From: Tritrichomonas foetus
Lineage: Eukaryota > Parabasalia > Tritrichomonadida > Tritrichomonadidae
Assembly: GCA_001839685.1 (NCBI GenBank)
Contig: MLAK01000900.1
Coordinates: 1 to 15,320 of the forward strand
Direction: 5' to 3'
DNA: 15,320 bases
Positions within the stretch are counted from its first letter, which is position 1, and each line of letters starts with the position of its first letter. Position numbers and translations under genes: made by a program. Below the pieces are notes generated by a model. The model had not been told where the DNA came from. It saw only the letters and a program-made list of their open reading frames with translations, and did no database searches. Of the stretch, positions 7,895-15,320 are shown one piece after another.

Positions 7895-8075
7895 CCAGAA
7901 AAATAATAGAATATTTCTGTATTTAAATGGCGGATCACACTCAACCAGATAAACATTCAATATTGATTATCAAGAATTTTTTGAATATTTTTCGTTAATT
8001 TGACTTTATATTTGGCCCTATATTTTCACGATAAAACTTGTCACATTTTACCTTCTCAATTTCTTTTGAAATTTG
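7895..8075. promoter_or_regulatory. Divergent promoter region of the 5-phosphatase and BAR/SH3 genes
   Basis: About 180 bp separate the two start codons, so both promoters must lie here if the starts are right. On the plus strand TCACATT (from 8041) is a good Inr and ACGATA (8028-8033) resembles the Myb recognition element described in T. vaginalis. On the minus strand TCAATATT (+1 at 7964) is a weaker Inr-like motif. Co-regulation is an inference. Confidence 0.5.
8041..8047 (+). promoter_or_regulatory. Inr-like motif of the BAR/SH3 gene
   Basis: TCACATT fits TCA(+1)YW, with +1 A at 8043, 33 nt before the ATG at 8076. An ACGATA hexamer lies 10-15 nt upstream of +1. Confidence 0.5.
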
Positions 8076-9428
8076 ATGCAAAAGTATTATTTTTTGTCAA
8101 AAAGTGATTTCGAAACGAAAAAAATGACTGAAGATGCTCTTTATGAGAGTAACTTCAAAGAGATTCTCGCTGCTAAAGAGCGGATGGTCACCCTCCTCGA
8201 TCACATCTGTCACAGTATTCAATCCTCGAGCCTAATTATATCCGACGCTGTTGCTAAAACAACACAAATTTCGTATCAATTGCCAATCAAAGGACACAAA
8301 AAAGGATTCTTTTTCAAAGCAAAAGCCATCAAAGAAATACCGAATATGGAAAGCCAGTTTTCGCCAATTTGGGAAAAATTTTTCAAAACGATAATCCCCC
8401 ATCCTGGCCTCAAGCAAATCAACGAAAATGTCATTGTCGAAGTTGTACAAAAAGTTACAAAAGTCAAAGAAGAATATGAGAAAAGAATGAATGATGCTGA
8501 AAATTCTGTTCTTGAAGCAAATCAAAAACTAAAGCTTGCAGAAGAAAATAAAAATAAAACTTATTCAATCTATTCAAATTTAGTGAAACAAATTGAAGAA
8601 ATTAAAACAAAGCTACAACCTTCAAATTCAACCGCAAAAAATCAAGATTACACTCAAAAATTGAATAGTCAGTTGAATGAACTCAAAAGCCAATATTCTC
8701 AAGTATTACAAAATTCAATTTCTGCTCATAATGATTACAATGATCAAAGACTAAACTATTCAACAGCAATTGAATCTGCACTTCTTGTATTTGAAGAATC
8801 CGATAAGATTGCATATGAAAAAGTTCATGAAATTAGTATTATTCTTTGTACTCTCCTTAAAAACTTTGACAAATCGAAACATCAAGCTTTAGATCAATTA
8901 TCTAATATACTTTTAAAACCTGAAGAGTATCATGATTTTGACACTTATTGTTCAGATAATAATATCACAATCATTCCTGAAGAAGAATTCGTAAAAGTGA
9001 AGTACGTTCCAGAGAAACTACCTTTTGATGTCTATGATTTTGTATCGCCTGAAAAATTATATTCAAATGATACGAGCAGCTTCCAAGCCAAAGTTATTAA
9101 AGATTTCAAAGGGAAGAAAGGTCAAGAATATCATATTTCTGTTGGTCAAATCGTGACTGTTATTAAAAGGAAAGCATCTAACATGAAAATCATTTTCCCT
9201 GAAATTAATGGAACAGGTTATGTACCTTCCAAATGTCTCGAAAAGATCGAAGGATCGCACAAATTCTTAATGAAGATAACCGATAACTATACAGATAATA
9301 CATCAGGATTATCACTCAAGAAAAATAGTGTGGTTGTAATCAAAAATACTTCACAAAATCAATCGCAATTTATAAACGAATATCATGAATGTGGCGAAAT
9401 TCCAGTTCAATACCTCGTGAAAATGTGA
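8076..9428 (+). CDS. BAR/F-BAR-like coiled-coil protein with two C-terminal SH3 domains
   Basis: This 450-residue protein is predicted to bind and curve membrane and recruit Pro-rich partners in endocytosis or actin control. Residues about 20-290 are mostly helical and charged with long coiled-coil stretches, including WEKFFKTIIPHPGL and a Lys/Glu-rich region at about 120-180, as in F-BAR or BAR dimers; this part is judged by shape, not clear motif. Residues about 336-391 form an SH3 domain (FQAKVIKDF at its start, GYVPSKCLEKI at its end). Residues about 396-449 form a second, weaker SH3 (FLMKITDNY to GEIPVQYLVKM). Both SH3s lack parts of the usual ALYDY and WW signature, so ligand choice is unclear. 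The ATG at 8076 is the first in frame; the preceding TTG is ignored. A second ATG at 8124 is an alternative start. The SH3 calls are firmer than the BAR call. Confidence 0.7.
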   Translation: MQKYYFLSKSDFETKKMTEDALYESNFKEILAAKERMVTLLDHICHSIQSSSLIISDAVAKTTQISYQLPIKGHKKGFFFKAKAIKEIPNMESQFSPIWEKFFKTIIPHPGLKQINENVIVEVVQKVTKVKEEYEKRMNDAENSVLEANQKLKLAEENKNKTYSIYSNLVKQIEEIKTKLQPSNSTAKNQDYTQKLNSQLNELKSQYSQVLQNSISAHNDYNDQRLNYSTAIESALLVFEESDKIAYEKVHEISIILCTLLKNFDKSKHQALDQLSNILLKPEEYHDFDTYCSDNNITIIPEEEFVKVKYVPEKLPFDVYDFVSPEKLYSNDTSSFQAKVIKDFKGKKGQEYHISVGQIVTVIKRKASNMKIIFPEINGTGYVPSKCLEKIEGSHKFLMKITDNYTDNTSGLSLKKNSVVVIKNTSQNQSQFINEYHECGEIPVQYLVKM

Positions 9429-10735
9429 CATGTTACCCCTTCCAAGTATCAATTTATTCCCAATTTTGAATGAAATGATGAAAAATAATTAATAATTAGA
9501 AAAGCTAAGTGAAATGAATATTATTTTTATGAAAGAACATTTATTTATTATCATGCGGTATAAATAATTGAATTTAATACTAAAATATATTTTGTGCATC
9601 TTCTCAATATATTTTTTTTGTTCAAACAAAATTGAATGAGTTTTCCTTTGTTTATATATTCTGAATATAGGTTGGCCATTAGGATATTTCTCATCATGAT
9701 TATGCAATTATCAATGAATATCAATCATAAAAAAGTTCAATCTTAATGATTCATTCTGCCTTACTAACAAATAAAATTTGAAAAATGAGGAAACTTGTCA
9801 CAAAATCCAAAAAATTGTGACAGTAAATGCAAATTTATTTCAAAATAATTAAATCACAAAAAAATAAATAAAAAAATCATGTCTTCGGAGCCAGTGCTAA
9901 TGAAGGCAAATTAACGCATGTTCACGAAGAAAAAATCTCTATGAAAATAATTCCGCATTCAACAGGATATAAATACATTTAGTGACAGTGAAAATAGCCT
10001 CTTTTTCACTGTATTGCCTTAGGTCTCATAATTTCTGGCTTGCCTAAAACATTTAGCTTCTGCCATTCCTGGCCTGGTTTCATACAGTGTATAGCAGTTA
10101 ACTTGCTTAAACACGAAACAATAAATACTGGTATTTTGATTTATTGAGTCATCACGAATTGTTGAATTGATCAAATGTTTGCTACATGACTATTTCTGGC
10201 GCCATTATCTCCAAATTCTATCATAAACATTTATTACAATCATTGACTGTTCTCGGTTCATTGGCAAGAATCAATAACAAAAATGATGAAGACTATGATA
10301 AAGATAATAACAACAATTACAGATTCTCTCATTCTTTGTAACATTAATTGTCAAAACCAATTCTTAAAAAACATCTTGTGAATAAAGGTAAAATCACATT
10401 ATTTCTGGATATGATTAATGATTTGATAGAAAAAAGGTTAAAAATCTACGATATATACTTATCAGATAGAACAGACTAATTTTAATCATGATAGAAATCA
10501 ACGGATATCAAATCTGCAATATTTGATAGCTTATTGTTAAAAAGTGAATTTATCATATAGATATTCAATGTTAATCAGAAATGTTGAGAGAATTGAGATG
10601 GAACATTATTGGAAAAGAGTAAATTGAGATTCAATTTATGGGTTCACAAATATTCATGTGAATTTGTTATACCTGTTCACAGAATATATTGAAGCATCAG
10701 GTGCTGATATATTCAAATTTATGATTGAAAGACAA
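9429..10735. other. 1.3-kb intergenic region with a hairpin
   Basis: No supported gene. A minus-strand frame at about 9489-9707 starts with TTG and has no motif. Positions about 9880-10130 are less AT-rich than the rest and contain a perfect 10-bp stem at 9985-10012, so an unannotated RNA is possible. The stretch from about 10240 to 10735 is AT-rich and is the upstream region of the amylase gene. Confidence 0.45.
9985..10012. repeat. Hairpin, 10-bp perfect stem and 8-nt loop
   Basis: ACAGTGAAAA (9985-9994) pairs fully with TTTTCACTGT (10003-10012) across the loop TAGCCTCT. It sits in a gene-free, locally GC-richer patch. It could be a structured RNA, a terminator of the upstream gene, or chance. 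Confidence 0.7.
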
Positions 10736-10744
10736 TCACTTCAT
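10736..10744 (+). promoter_or_regulatory. Inr-like core promoter of the amylase
   Basis: TCACTTCAT fits TCA(+1)YW and matches the motif before the Myb gene. The +1 A at 10738 lies 19 nt before the ATG at 10757. This decides the start: the ATG at 10721 and the GTG at 10658 would lie outside the transcript. Confidence 0.6.
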
Positions 10745-10756
10745 CACGCATTTTTT

Positions 10757-12781
10757 ATGGAGGATCTGCATGCTGAACCTTTACTTTCTTCAGAAGAAGA
10801 ATATCGCAACAGAAAAATAAGGAAGTATAAAAAACCCTTATTTTTGGTACTTGCTGCATCAATTGGAATTGTTTGCGGTGTTTTAATCGGATACTTTGCT
10901 TTTTATACAAAACCATCAACCACAACATTATCATCATCAGTTACTTCATCTAAATTATCCACTAAATCTGTAATTGTTACAAATGCTTCTCTCGTTAATT
11001 CGGAATTGCCAAATTGTGAAATATTTGAATCATTTTCTTGTAATGGAGATTGGGATTCACCAGGAGATATGAATGAGAAATGGGCTGACCACTTATGGAA
11101 TACTCCATCACGTGGTTCAGAAGGTTGGCATACTGGATTCCAAGATATGAATGTATTAACAGGATATTCACAACTTAGATATGCTGCTGATAAAAAACAC
11201 TGTACTGTAAATGTTTTTACGAAAACTGCACATTCACTTGACCTAACATACTATTTTGATGGTATTGCACAAAAAGAATCTACAAAAGATTTCGATTATA
11301 CTTACACAGGAATCTTACAAATCAAAGTTGTAGCAGCAACTGGTGAACAACTTGTTTTAGATGAGGTTGATTTTATCTGGAATGTAGTACCACTTAAAGC
11401 CCGTAGTGGTGATTATAGAAATGGTCAAAAAGGAGCAATTGTTGAGCTTTTTGGATGGCCTGATGAAGATATTGCTAAAGAATGTAAGGTTATTGCTGAA
11501 GCAGGATATTTAGGTGTTAAACTCTTCCCACACCAAGAACAACTTATGGCAGTTCAGCCAATGAATAATGAAATGAATCCATGGTATTTCATGTATCAAC
11601 CAGCTTCATATCGTCTTCATGGACGTATGGGAACACGTTCTCAACTTCGTGAAATGATTAAAACATGCAGGTCTTATGGACTTCGTGTTTATGCTGATGC
11701 TGTAGTTAATCATATGACGGGAGGAGGAAATGATGCTCAATGGCACAGAAACCCAAGTGCTTCATGTACCTACTGGCCACCAAAGAATACATCAGCTGGC
11801 TAGAATTTATCACCATTTTACACACATTCATATACATATAAGTACAACCAACGTGGTGAACCATCAAATGTTCTCGAATTCCCAGGTGTTCCTTATGGTC
11901 CAATGGACTTCCATTGTGATAAAGCATGCAATTCATGGGCTTGTCCATCAAACTTGAATACTGGCTGGTTGGTCGGTCTTGCTGATCTTGATACTTCTAA
12001 GGATTATGTGAGAACAAGAATTGCAGACTTCTTTGTTGACCTATTGTCAATAGGTTTCACTGGTTTCAGAATTGATGCCGCTAAACACATTCATCCAGAT
12101 GATCTAGCTGTTATTCTTGGAAAATTCAAAACATACCTCGGTGGTGAGCTTCCAGAAGATTGGTTTACATGGCTTGAAGTATTGACTGGTGGTGAAGGAC
12201 AATTATTAACAGGCACAGGTGATTACTCCTTTACATATCATCTAAATGATAAACTCGCTGAACAAGGAATAGTCGGAGATGATCTTGACAAAGTGAAACT
12301 TTGGTGGGCACCATATCCAGTTGAACCACTGATGGATACATATTACGGTCCTGGAATTGGAACCAAGAGGAAGGTTATTCAAAATGATGATCATGATCAA
12401 CAATCAGATGGCTCTTCATCACGTTCTTTGAATGACCAAGGTTGTGTTCTTGTTAAACCAAACAATCAAGGATGTTCAGCTGATAAACATCGTGGATATG
12501 AAGTTGGATTGTTCACAATGCCATATAGTGCTACAGACAATGATAATGATTATCCAATCAGAATGGTACTCTCATCGTATTATTTCACAAATTCTGTTGG
12601 TGTTCCAGATGGATTAAGTAGCTGTAATGATTGTAAAGTTACATGCGACTATTGCCAAGGCCGCGAAAAGGCAGCAGCTTATGTTGAAAATGCAAAAGCT
12701 TATGAAGGAACAGATTACACACGCGTACATCGTGATGAAGCTATTATTGCAGCCATGCGAAAGTGGGTTCATCTTGACTAA
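10757..12781 (+). pseudogene. Membrane-anchored alpha-amylase (GH13) interrupted by one in-frame TAG
   Basis: An alpha-amylase reading frame of 675 codons, broken only by TAG at 11801-11803 (codon 349). The frame is the same on both sides, so this is a nonsense codon and not a frameshift. Order: short charged cytosolic tail (KIRKYKKP), transmembrane signal anchor (about 28-50), Ser/Thr-rich linker, an N-terminal segment, then the TIM barrel. GH13 regions are intact: DAVVNH (D314, H319), GFRIDAAKH with nucleophile D440, acid E474 in WLEVL, and HD (D547) in NDDHDQQ. It would hydrolyse starch or glycogen on the cell surface or in the vesicle lumen. It ends soon after the barrel, apparently without domain C. 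Stopping at codon 349 leaves only catalytic region I, so the short product would be inactive. The start is set by the Inr at 10736. A sequencing error, recent inactivation or readthrough are all possible. Confidence 0.9.
11801..11803 (+). other. In-frame TAG stop inside the amylase
   Basis: The frame reads NTSAG, TAG, NLSPFYTHSYTY, with family-like sequence directly before and after. One base change would restore a sense codon (for example AAG or CAG). No splice-site motif surrounds it. Confidence 0.9.
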
Positions 12782-12782
12782 A
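12779..12782 (+). terminator. UAAA merged with the amylase stop
   Basis: The terminal TAA is followed by A, giving the UAAA tetranucleotide used as a poly(A) signal in trichomonads. Support is modest, as with any four-base motif. Confidence 0.4.
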
Positions 12783-13286
12783 TTTTCATTTCATCCATTC
12801 CAATTATTTCATATGATCTATATTTTGTTAGAATAACATAACAACACATGAATACGAATAAATATATATCTTAAAAGAAATTGTAATTATAACAAAACCT
12901 GAAAATTTTGTGTGTGGCAAACTCATGGTTTGATATAATTCATTTGTTGATTCGGTCCCTTTAGTATTGATATATTTTCAAACTGTTCACAACAATGTAG
13001 ATATTCGAAAATTCATTTACAAATGATGATATTTATCATGCTCATTTCCAAAATTTTGGGCAATGAAATTGCAATATCCATTTGAATGTTTGACTCCATA
13101 ATTACTTCTTTAAGCATTCCAAGTAACCATTTATTCAGAAGAAAAATCATCAATCAAAGGAAGTTTCCAATATTCGAACATATTGAAAGTAATCGATCAA
13201 TGTTTTTTAAAAATCAAAAAGATATTATAAAAGATAATATTAATATAAGTTTTTAGATCAGAAAGTAACATACAAATAGCTTCGGT
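12783..13286. other. Convergent 3' intergenic region
   Basis: About 500 bp between the ends of the amylase (plus) and the membrane protein gene (minus). It is AT-rich; no gene, repeat or RNA is recognised. Confidence 0.5.
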
Positions 13287-13934
13287 TCATTTTTCATCAC
13301 TTTTTTCATTTTCTTCTTCTTCCTCTTCTTTGGCGATTTCTTCCTCGAACTTTTTCATGTCTTCCTCGTTTTGTTTTTTGATTTTCAATGCAGCCTCCCG
13401 CTTTTTGTATTCTGACCTCAGAAAATGAAACATAATGAGCCCAATCGAAGCGATCAATGTGAAGTTCGCTTCGAGGAAGCTTTTTGGACCTCTAAACACA
13501 TCTTTTGAAAAAGTCAAAACGGTTGTTGTTTTGGTTTCTTTGTCAAAAATTGAAAGACTCATTGATGTGAATGATATTAATTCGGCAACGTAGATTGAGT
13601 TGTTTTTCCATATTCCAGTGGCTGTGATGTGCGGGAAAAGTGGATGGAAGAACTCGAATTCGGCAATTTTTTCGTTCGTTTCTGGATTTATCATTGAAAA
13701 TAAATATCGGTTTTGGAAAACTAAATTTGCTGTAAAATCGGCTTCTTCTGAAAATGCTGTTAATTCTAACAGGTTTTGTTGTGTAATGAAAGTGATATTG
13801 AAAGTGTCGATTATCGGTTCGGATTCTTGCGAAGTGATAATAGATCGATCAACAATCCAAGTACCATTCAGCATTTTCGGTATGTGGATATGAGTCTCTG
13901 CTGCAATAAATGTGAAAAAGAGCGCAAACATCAT
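13287..13934 (-). CDS. Unrecognised type I membrane protein with charged coiled-coil tail
   Basis: I do not recognise this 215-residue protein. Its layout is clear. Residues 1-12 (MMFALFFTFIAA) look like a cleaved signal peptide. A luminal or extracellular domain of about 145 residues follows, apparently beta-rich, with four N-glycosylation sequons (about N23, N46, N111 and N157) and no cysteine. A single transmembrane helix spans about 158-172 (FTLIASIGLIMFHFL). The cytosolic tail (173-215) is Lys/Glu-rich, probably coiled coil, and ends in an acidic run. This would suit an ER or secretory-pathway membrane protein or adaptor; that is inference. The LNGTW near the mature N-terminus recalls lipocalin-like folds but is too short to use. 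The first in-frame ATG is at 13934, just after an Inr; the frame upstream begins with TTG. The neighbouring ATG at 13931 is an alternative. Confidence 0.8.
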   Translation of the reverse strand: MMFALFFTFIAAETHIHIPKMLNGTWIVDRSIITSQESEPIIDTFNITFITQQNLLELTAFSEEADFTANLVFQNRYLFSMINPETNEKIAEFEFFHPLFPHITATGIWKNNSIYVAELISFTSMSLSIFDKETKTTTVLTFSKDVFRGPKSFLEANFTLIASIGLIMFHFLRSEYKKREAALKIKKQNEEDMKKFEEEIAKEEEEEENEKSDEK

Positions 13935-13941
13935 CGAATGA
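13935..13941 (-). promoter_or_regulatory. Inr-like motif at the membrane-protein start
   Basis: The minus strand reads TCATTCG followed directly by ATG. It fits TCA(+1)YW, with +1 A at 13939, five nt before the start. It supports the ATG at 13934 over the longer frame. Confidence 0.5.
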
Positions 13942-14462
13942 TTGTCATTCACATCACATGTCAAACAATTCCTTGATCGATTGTGGAACGATAACTGATG
14001 TGTTTGTTAAATTCCAATATTATCAAAAAGATAATTTAATAGTCGTAGATTTCATTATCATTTTTGCCAGAGAAGCTGCATGAATAAATAAATAAATAAA
14101 ATCATACCATTTCAATATTAGATCAAAGAGAAAAAGTTCGCGTACACATAATGACCAAATTGCGACTGCGCTTGGTCAATTATCAAGGCGGATATGAAAT
14201 TTTCGCTTAACTACTGGTCATAATGCAGATGCATATATTATAATTTCTATTTCTAGCCAAAAAAACATGAATAAGCGCGAATTTAAGTTCCGTGAACATT
14301 TATGGTCAAATGAATCATCAAATAACTGAAAAGTGTTCACGATAAAAACAGTCGCTTTAAAGAGAATGAGAAAGTACAAAATAAAGAAAATCAAAACAAG
14401 AAAGAAAATAAAGAAAAAATACAATTTATGAAACATAACATTCGCCAATTGATAACTAAAAG
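13942..14462. other. Intergenic region between the membrane-protein and second Rab genes
   Basis: No supported gene. An ACGATA hexamer at 13988-13993 lies about 55 bp upstream of the membrane-protein start. Positions 14152-14178 hold a 7-bp inverted repeat (TGACCAA and TTGGTCA) inside a 19-codon open frame (14151-14210) with a less AT-rich composition. A hydrophobic minus-strand frame over 14218-14472 lacks a supported start. Confidence 0.45.
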
Positions 14463-15038
14463 TTAGCAGCACTTTTGCGAGTTCGCCTGACCGCTCACGT
14501 TCACGCCGACAGCAGCCCGGTGATTCGAAATATCGAGCATTCTGGCGGCTTTTTCAAAAAGCAGCTTTACATTTGAGCCAGAAAGAGCAGATGTTTGGAC
14601 GATAGGAATTTCCATTTGAGAGGCCCATTCTGCGACTTCTTCAAGGTCAAAGTTTGGCTGAAGATCGCATTTATTTAGGCAAATGATGAGAAGCGGCGAT
14701 GGATTTAAGTTGTTCCACTCCTGCTCAACCCACTTTAAAGCGTATCTCCATGAAGACTGTTTCGTGATATCAACGACGAGAAAAACGCAATTTGCATCTT
14801 GAAGATAGAGAGGGAGCATGCTTTGGTATTTTTCTTGTCCAGCAGTGTCCCAAACGTTCATTTGGACTTCTCTTCCGTTTAAGTTGACTGTCATTGCGGT
14901 AAAACAAGCGGCGATAGTTGGTCGATATGATTCTGAAAACAAGTCTGTGACGTAGCGATTAACAAGAGCGGTTTTCCCAACATTGTACTCACCACAAATG
15001 CATACTTTGTACGGATTTGTTGCTAAATTCCGCATCAT
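14463..15038 (-). CDS. Rab-family small GTPase
   Basis: A complete 191-residue Rab, predicted to act in vesicle traffic. G1 is GEYNVGKT (16-23), the switch I Thr is present (T41 in RPTIAACF), G3 is DTAGQE (64-69) with its catalytic Gln, and G4 is NKCD (122-125). G5 is SAL (150-152) where most Rabs have SAK. The C-terminus ends QKCC, a double-Cys geranylgeranylation signal. WDTAGQEKYQSMLPLY again resembles the Rab5/21-like group, but the two Rabs in this window are clearly divergent and not a recent tandem pair. The start is ATG 15038, with a second ATG directly after. Only a poor Inr-like TCAAA precedes it. The gene is less AT-rich than its flanks. Confidence 0.94.
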   Translation of the reverse strand: MMRNLATNPYKVCICGEYNVGKTALVNRYVTDLFSESYRPTIAACFTAMTVNLNGREVQMNVWDTAGQEKYQSMLPLYLQDANCVFLVVDITKQSSWRYALKWVEQEWNNLNPSPLLIICLNKCDLQPNFDLEEVAEWASQMEIPIVQTSALSGSNVKLLFEKAARMLDISNHRAAVGVNVSGQANSQKCC

Positions 15039-15320
15039 TTTGAAAGATTAATGTATTTAGCAAATACTTTTTAGATCACATGTCTCTAACGTAGAAAGGA
15101 TGATATATATTATGTTTGGGTCATTACGACCCCCTAAAACGTTTCACGTTATCACCACCATCAATTCAAAAATAACCCAAAACATAAACCCACAACATCG
15201 ACCACTTCCCCCATTCTATTTTTCATTAATACCCCATGAATGAACTCAATCGATTTTTAACCTTTGTGTTGTCGATATTTTTTTCCATTTTTATAGTCGT
15301 TATCCATGTACTCCCCCCTA
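15039..15320. other. Gene-free, C-rich right edge
   Basis: No gene is recognised. From about 15110 the plus strand becomes rich in C and poor in G, with runs such as gaccccct and ctcccccc, and a small inverted repeat (GGGTC at 15118-15122, GACCC at 15128-15132). This differs from other intergenic parts of the window and may mark the start of a different unit beyond the edge. Confidence 0.45.

Noticed and set aside
9489..9707. 72-codon minus-strand open frame
   Set aside because: It begins with TTG, has no ATG until midway, and has a composition typical of random AT-rich sequence.
9985..10130. U5-type snRNA identity for the hairpin region
   Set aside because: The loop does not carry the conserved U5 sequence and the surrounding order does not fit. 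It is kept only as an unassigned RNA candidate.
10658..10756. Amylase start at the GTG (10658) or the ATG at 10721
   Set aside because: A GTG start is not expected in a eukaryotic nuclear gene, and the Inr-like TCACTTCAT at 10736 lies downstream of both. The ATG at 10757 directly precedes a sensible tail plus signal anchor.
11803..11903. Frameshift or two separate amylase genes
   Set aside because: Both parts lie in the same frame and the bases between them encode family-like sequence (SPFYTHSYTY and onward), so the break is a single stop codon.
852..12781. Spliceosomal introns
   Set aside because: I found no copy of the long conserved trichomonad intron 3' motif within or beside the genes, and the reading frames are continuous.
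14218..14472. Hydrophobic 84-codon minus-strand open frame
   Set aside because: It starts with GTG inside the Rab gene's end. The Phe/Leu/Ile-rich product is what AT-rich DNA gives by chance.
15118..15320. Telomere-proximal repeat
   Set aside because: CCCCCTA-like strings occur only singly and there is no tandem array.

Overview
The window looks like nuclear DNA of a trichomonad (Parabasalia), probably a Tritrichomonas or Trichomonas relative. The reasons are: very AT-rich intergenic DNA; intronless genes; a short two-repeat Myb protein of the type that is hugely expanded in these protists; Rab-family GTPases; a signal-anchored GH13 alpha-amylase; short 5' leaders with Inr-like TCAYW motifs next to several start codons; and stop codons merged with a UAAA tetranucleotide. 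The species is inferred, not proven. Because this is a eukaryote, starts were set at ATG codons rather than at TTG or GTG.

Layout, left to right. Positions 1-851 hold a 20-bp tandem repeat, a slightly GC-richer patch and an 18-bp perfect palindrome, but no convincing gene. A Myb-like R2R3 DNA-binding protein lies on the minus strand (852-1562). About 1.66 kb of AT-rich DNA follows. Then come a Rab-like GTPase (minus, 3223-3825) and a La-related RNA-binding protein (La motif, RRM-like fold, long Asn/Gln-rich tail; minus, 4362-5876). After a gene-poor stretch there is a 309-bp exact duplication split by a single N (6907). It carries a 17-bp tandem repeat and the 3' end of the next gene, and is most simply an unmerged contig overlap. 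The intact gene is an inositol polyphosphate 5-phosphatase (minus, 7046-7894). It is transcribed divergently from a BAR/F-BAR-like protein with two SH3 domains (plus, 8076-9428). A 1.3-kb gap with a strong hairpin precedes a membrane-anchored alpha-amylase (plus, 10757-12781), which is intact except for one in-frame TAG. Convergent to it is an unrecognised type I membrane protein (minus, 13287-13934), then a second Rab-like GTPase (minus, 14463-15038). The right edge is C-rich and gene-free.

The genes do not form an operon. Several share a membrane-traffic theme: two Rab GTPases, a phosphoinositide 5-phosphatase, and a membrane-bending SH3 protein that shares the phosphatase's promoter region. 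The amylase would act outside the cell or in the vesicle lumen. The LARP and Myb proteins are candidate post-transcriptional and transcriptional regulators.

The points most worth a second look are the single nonsense codon in the amylase, the La motif that lacks the usual RNA-contacting aromatics, the N-flanked duplication, and the divergent 5-phosphatase/BAR-SH3 pair. No CRISPR array, tRNA, rRNA or intact mobile element was seen.
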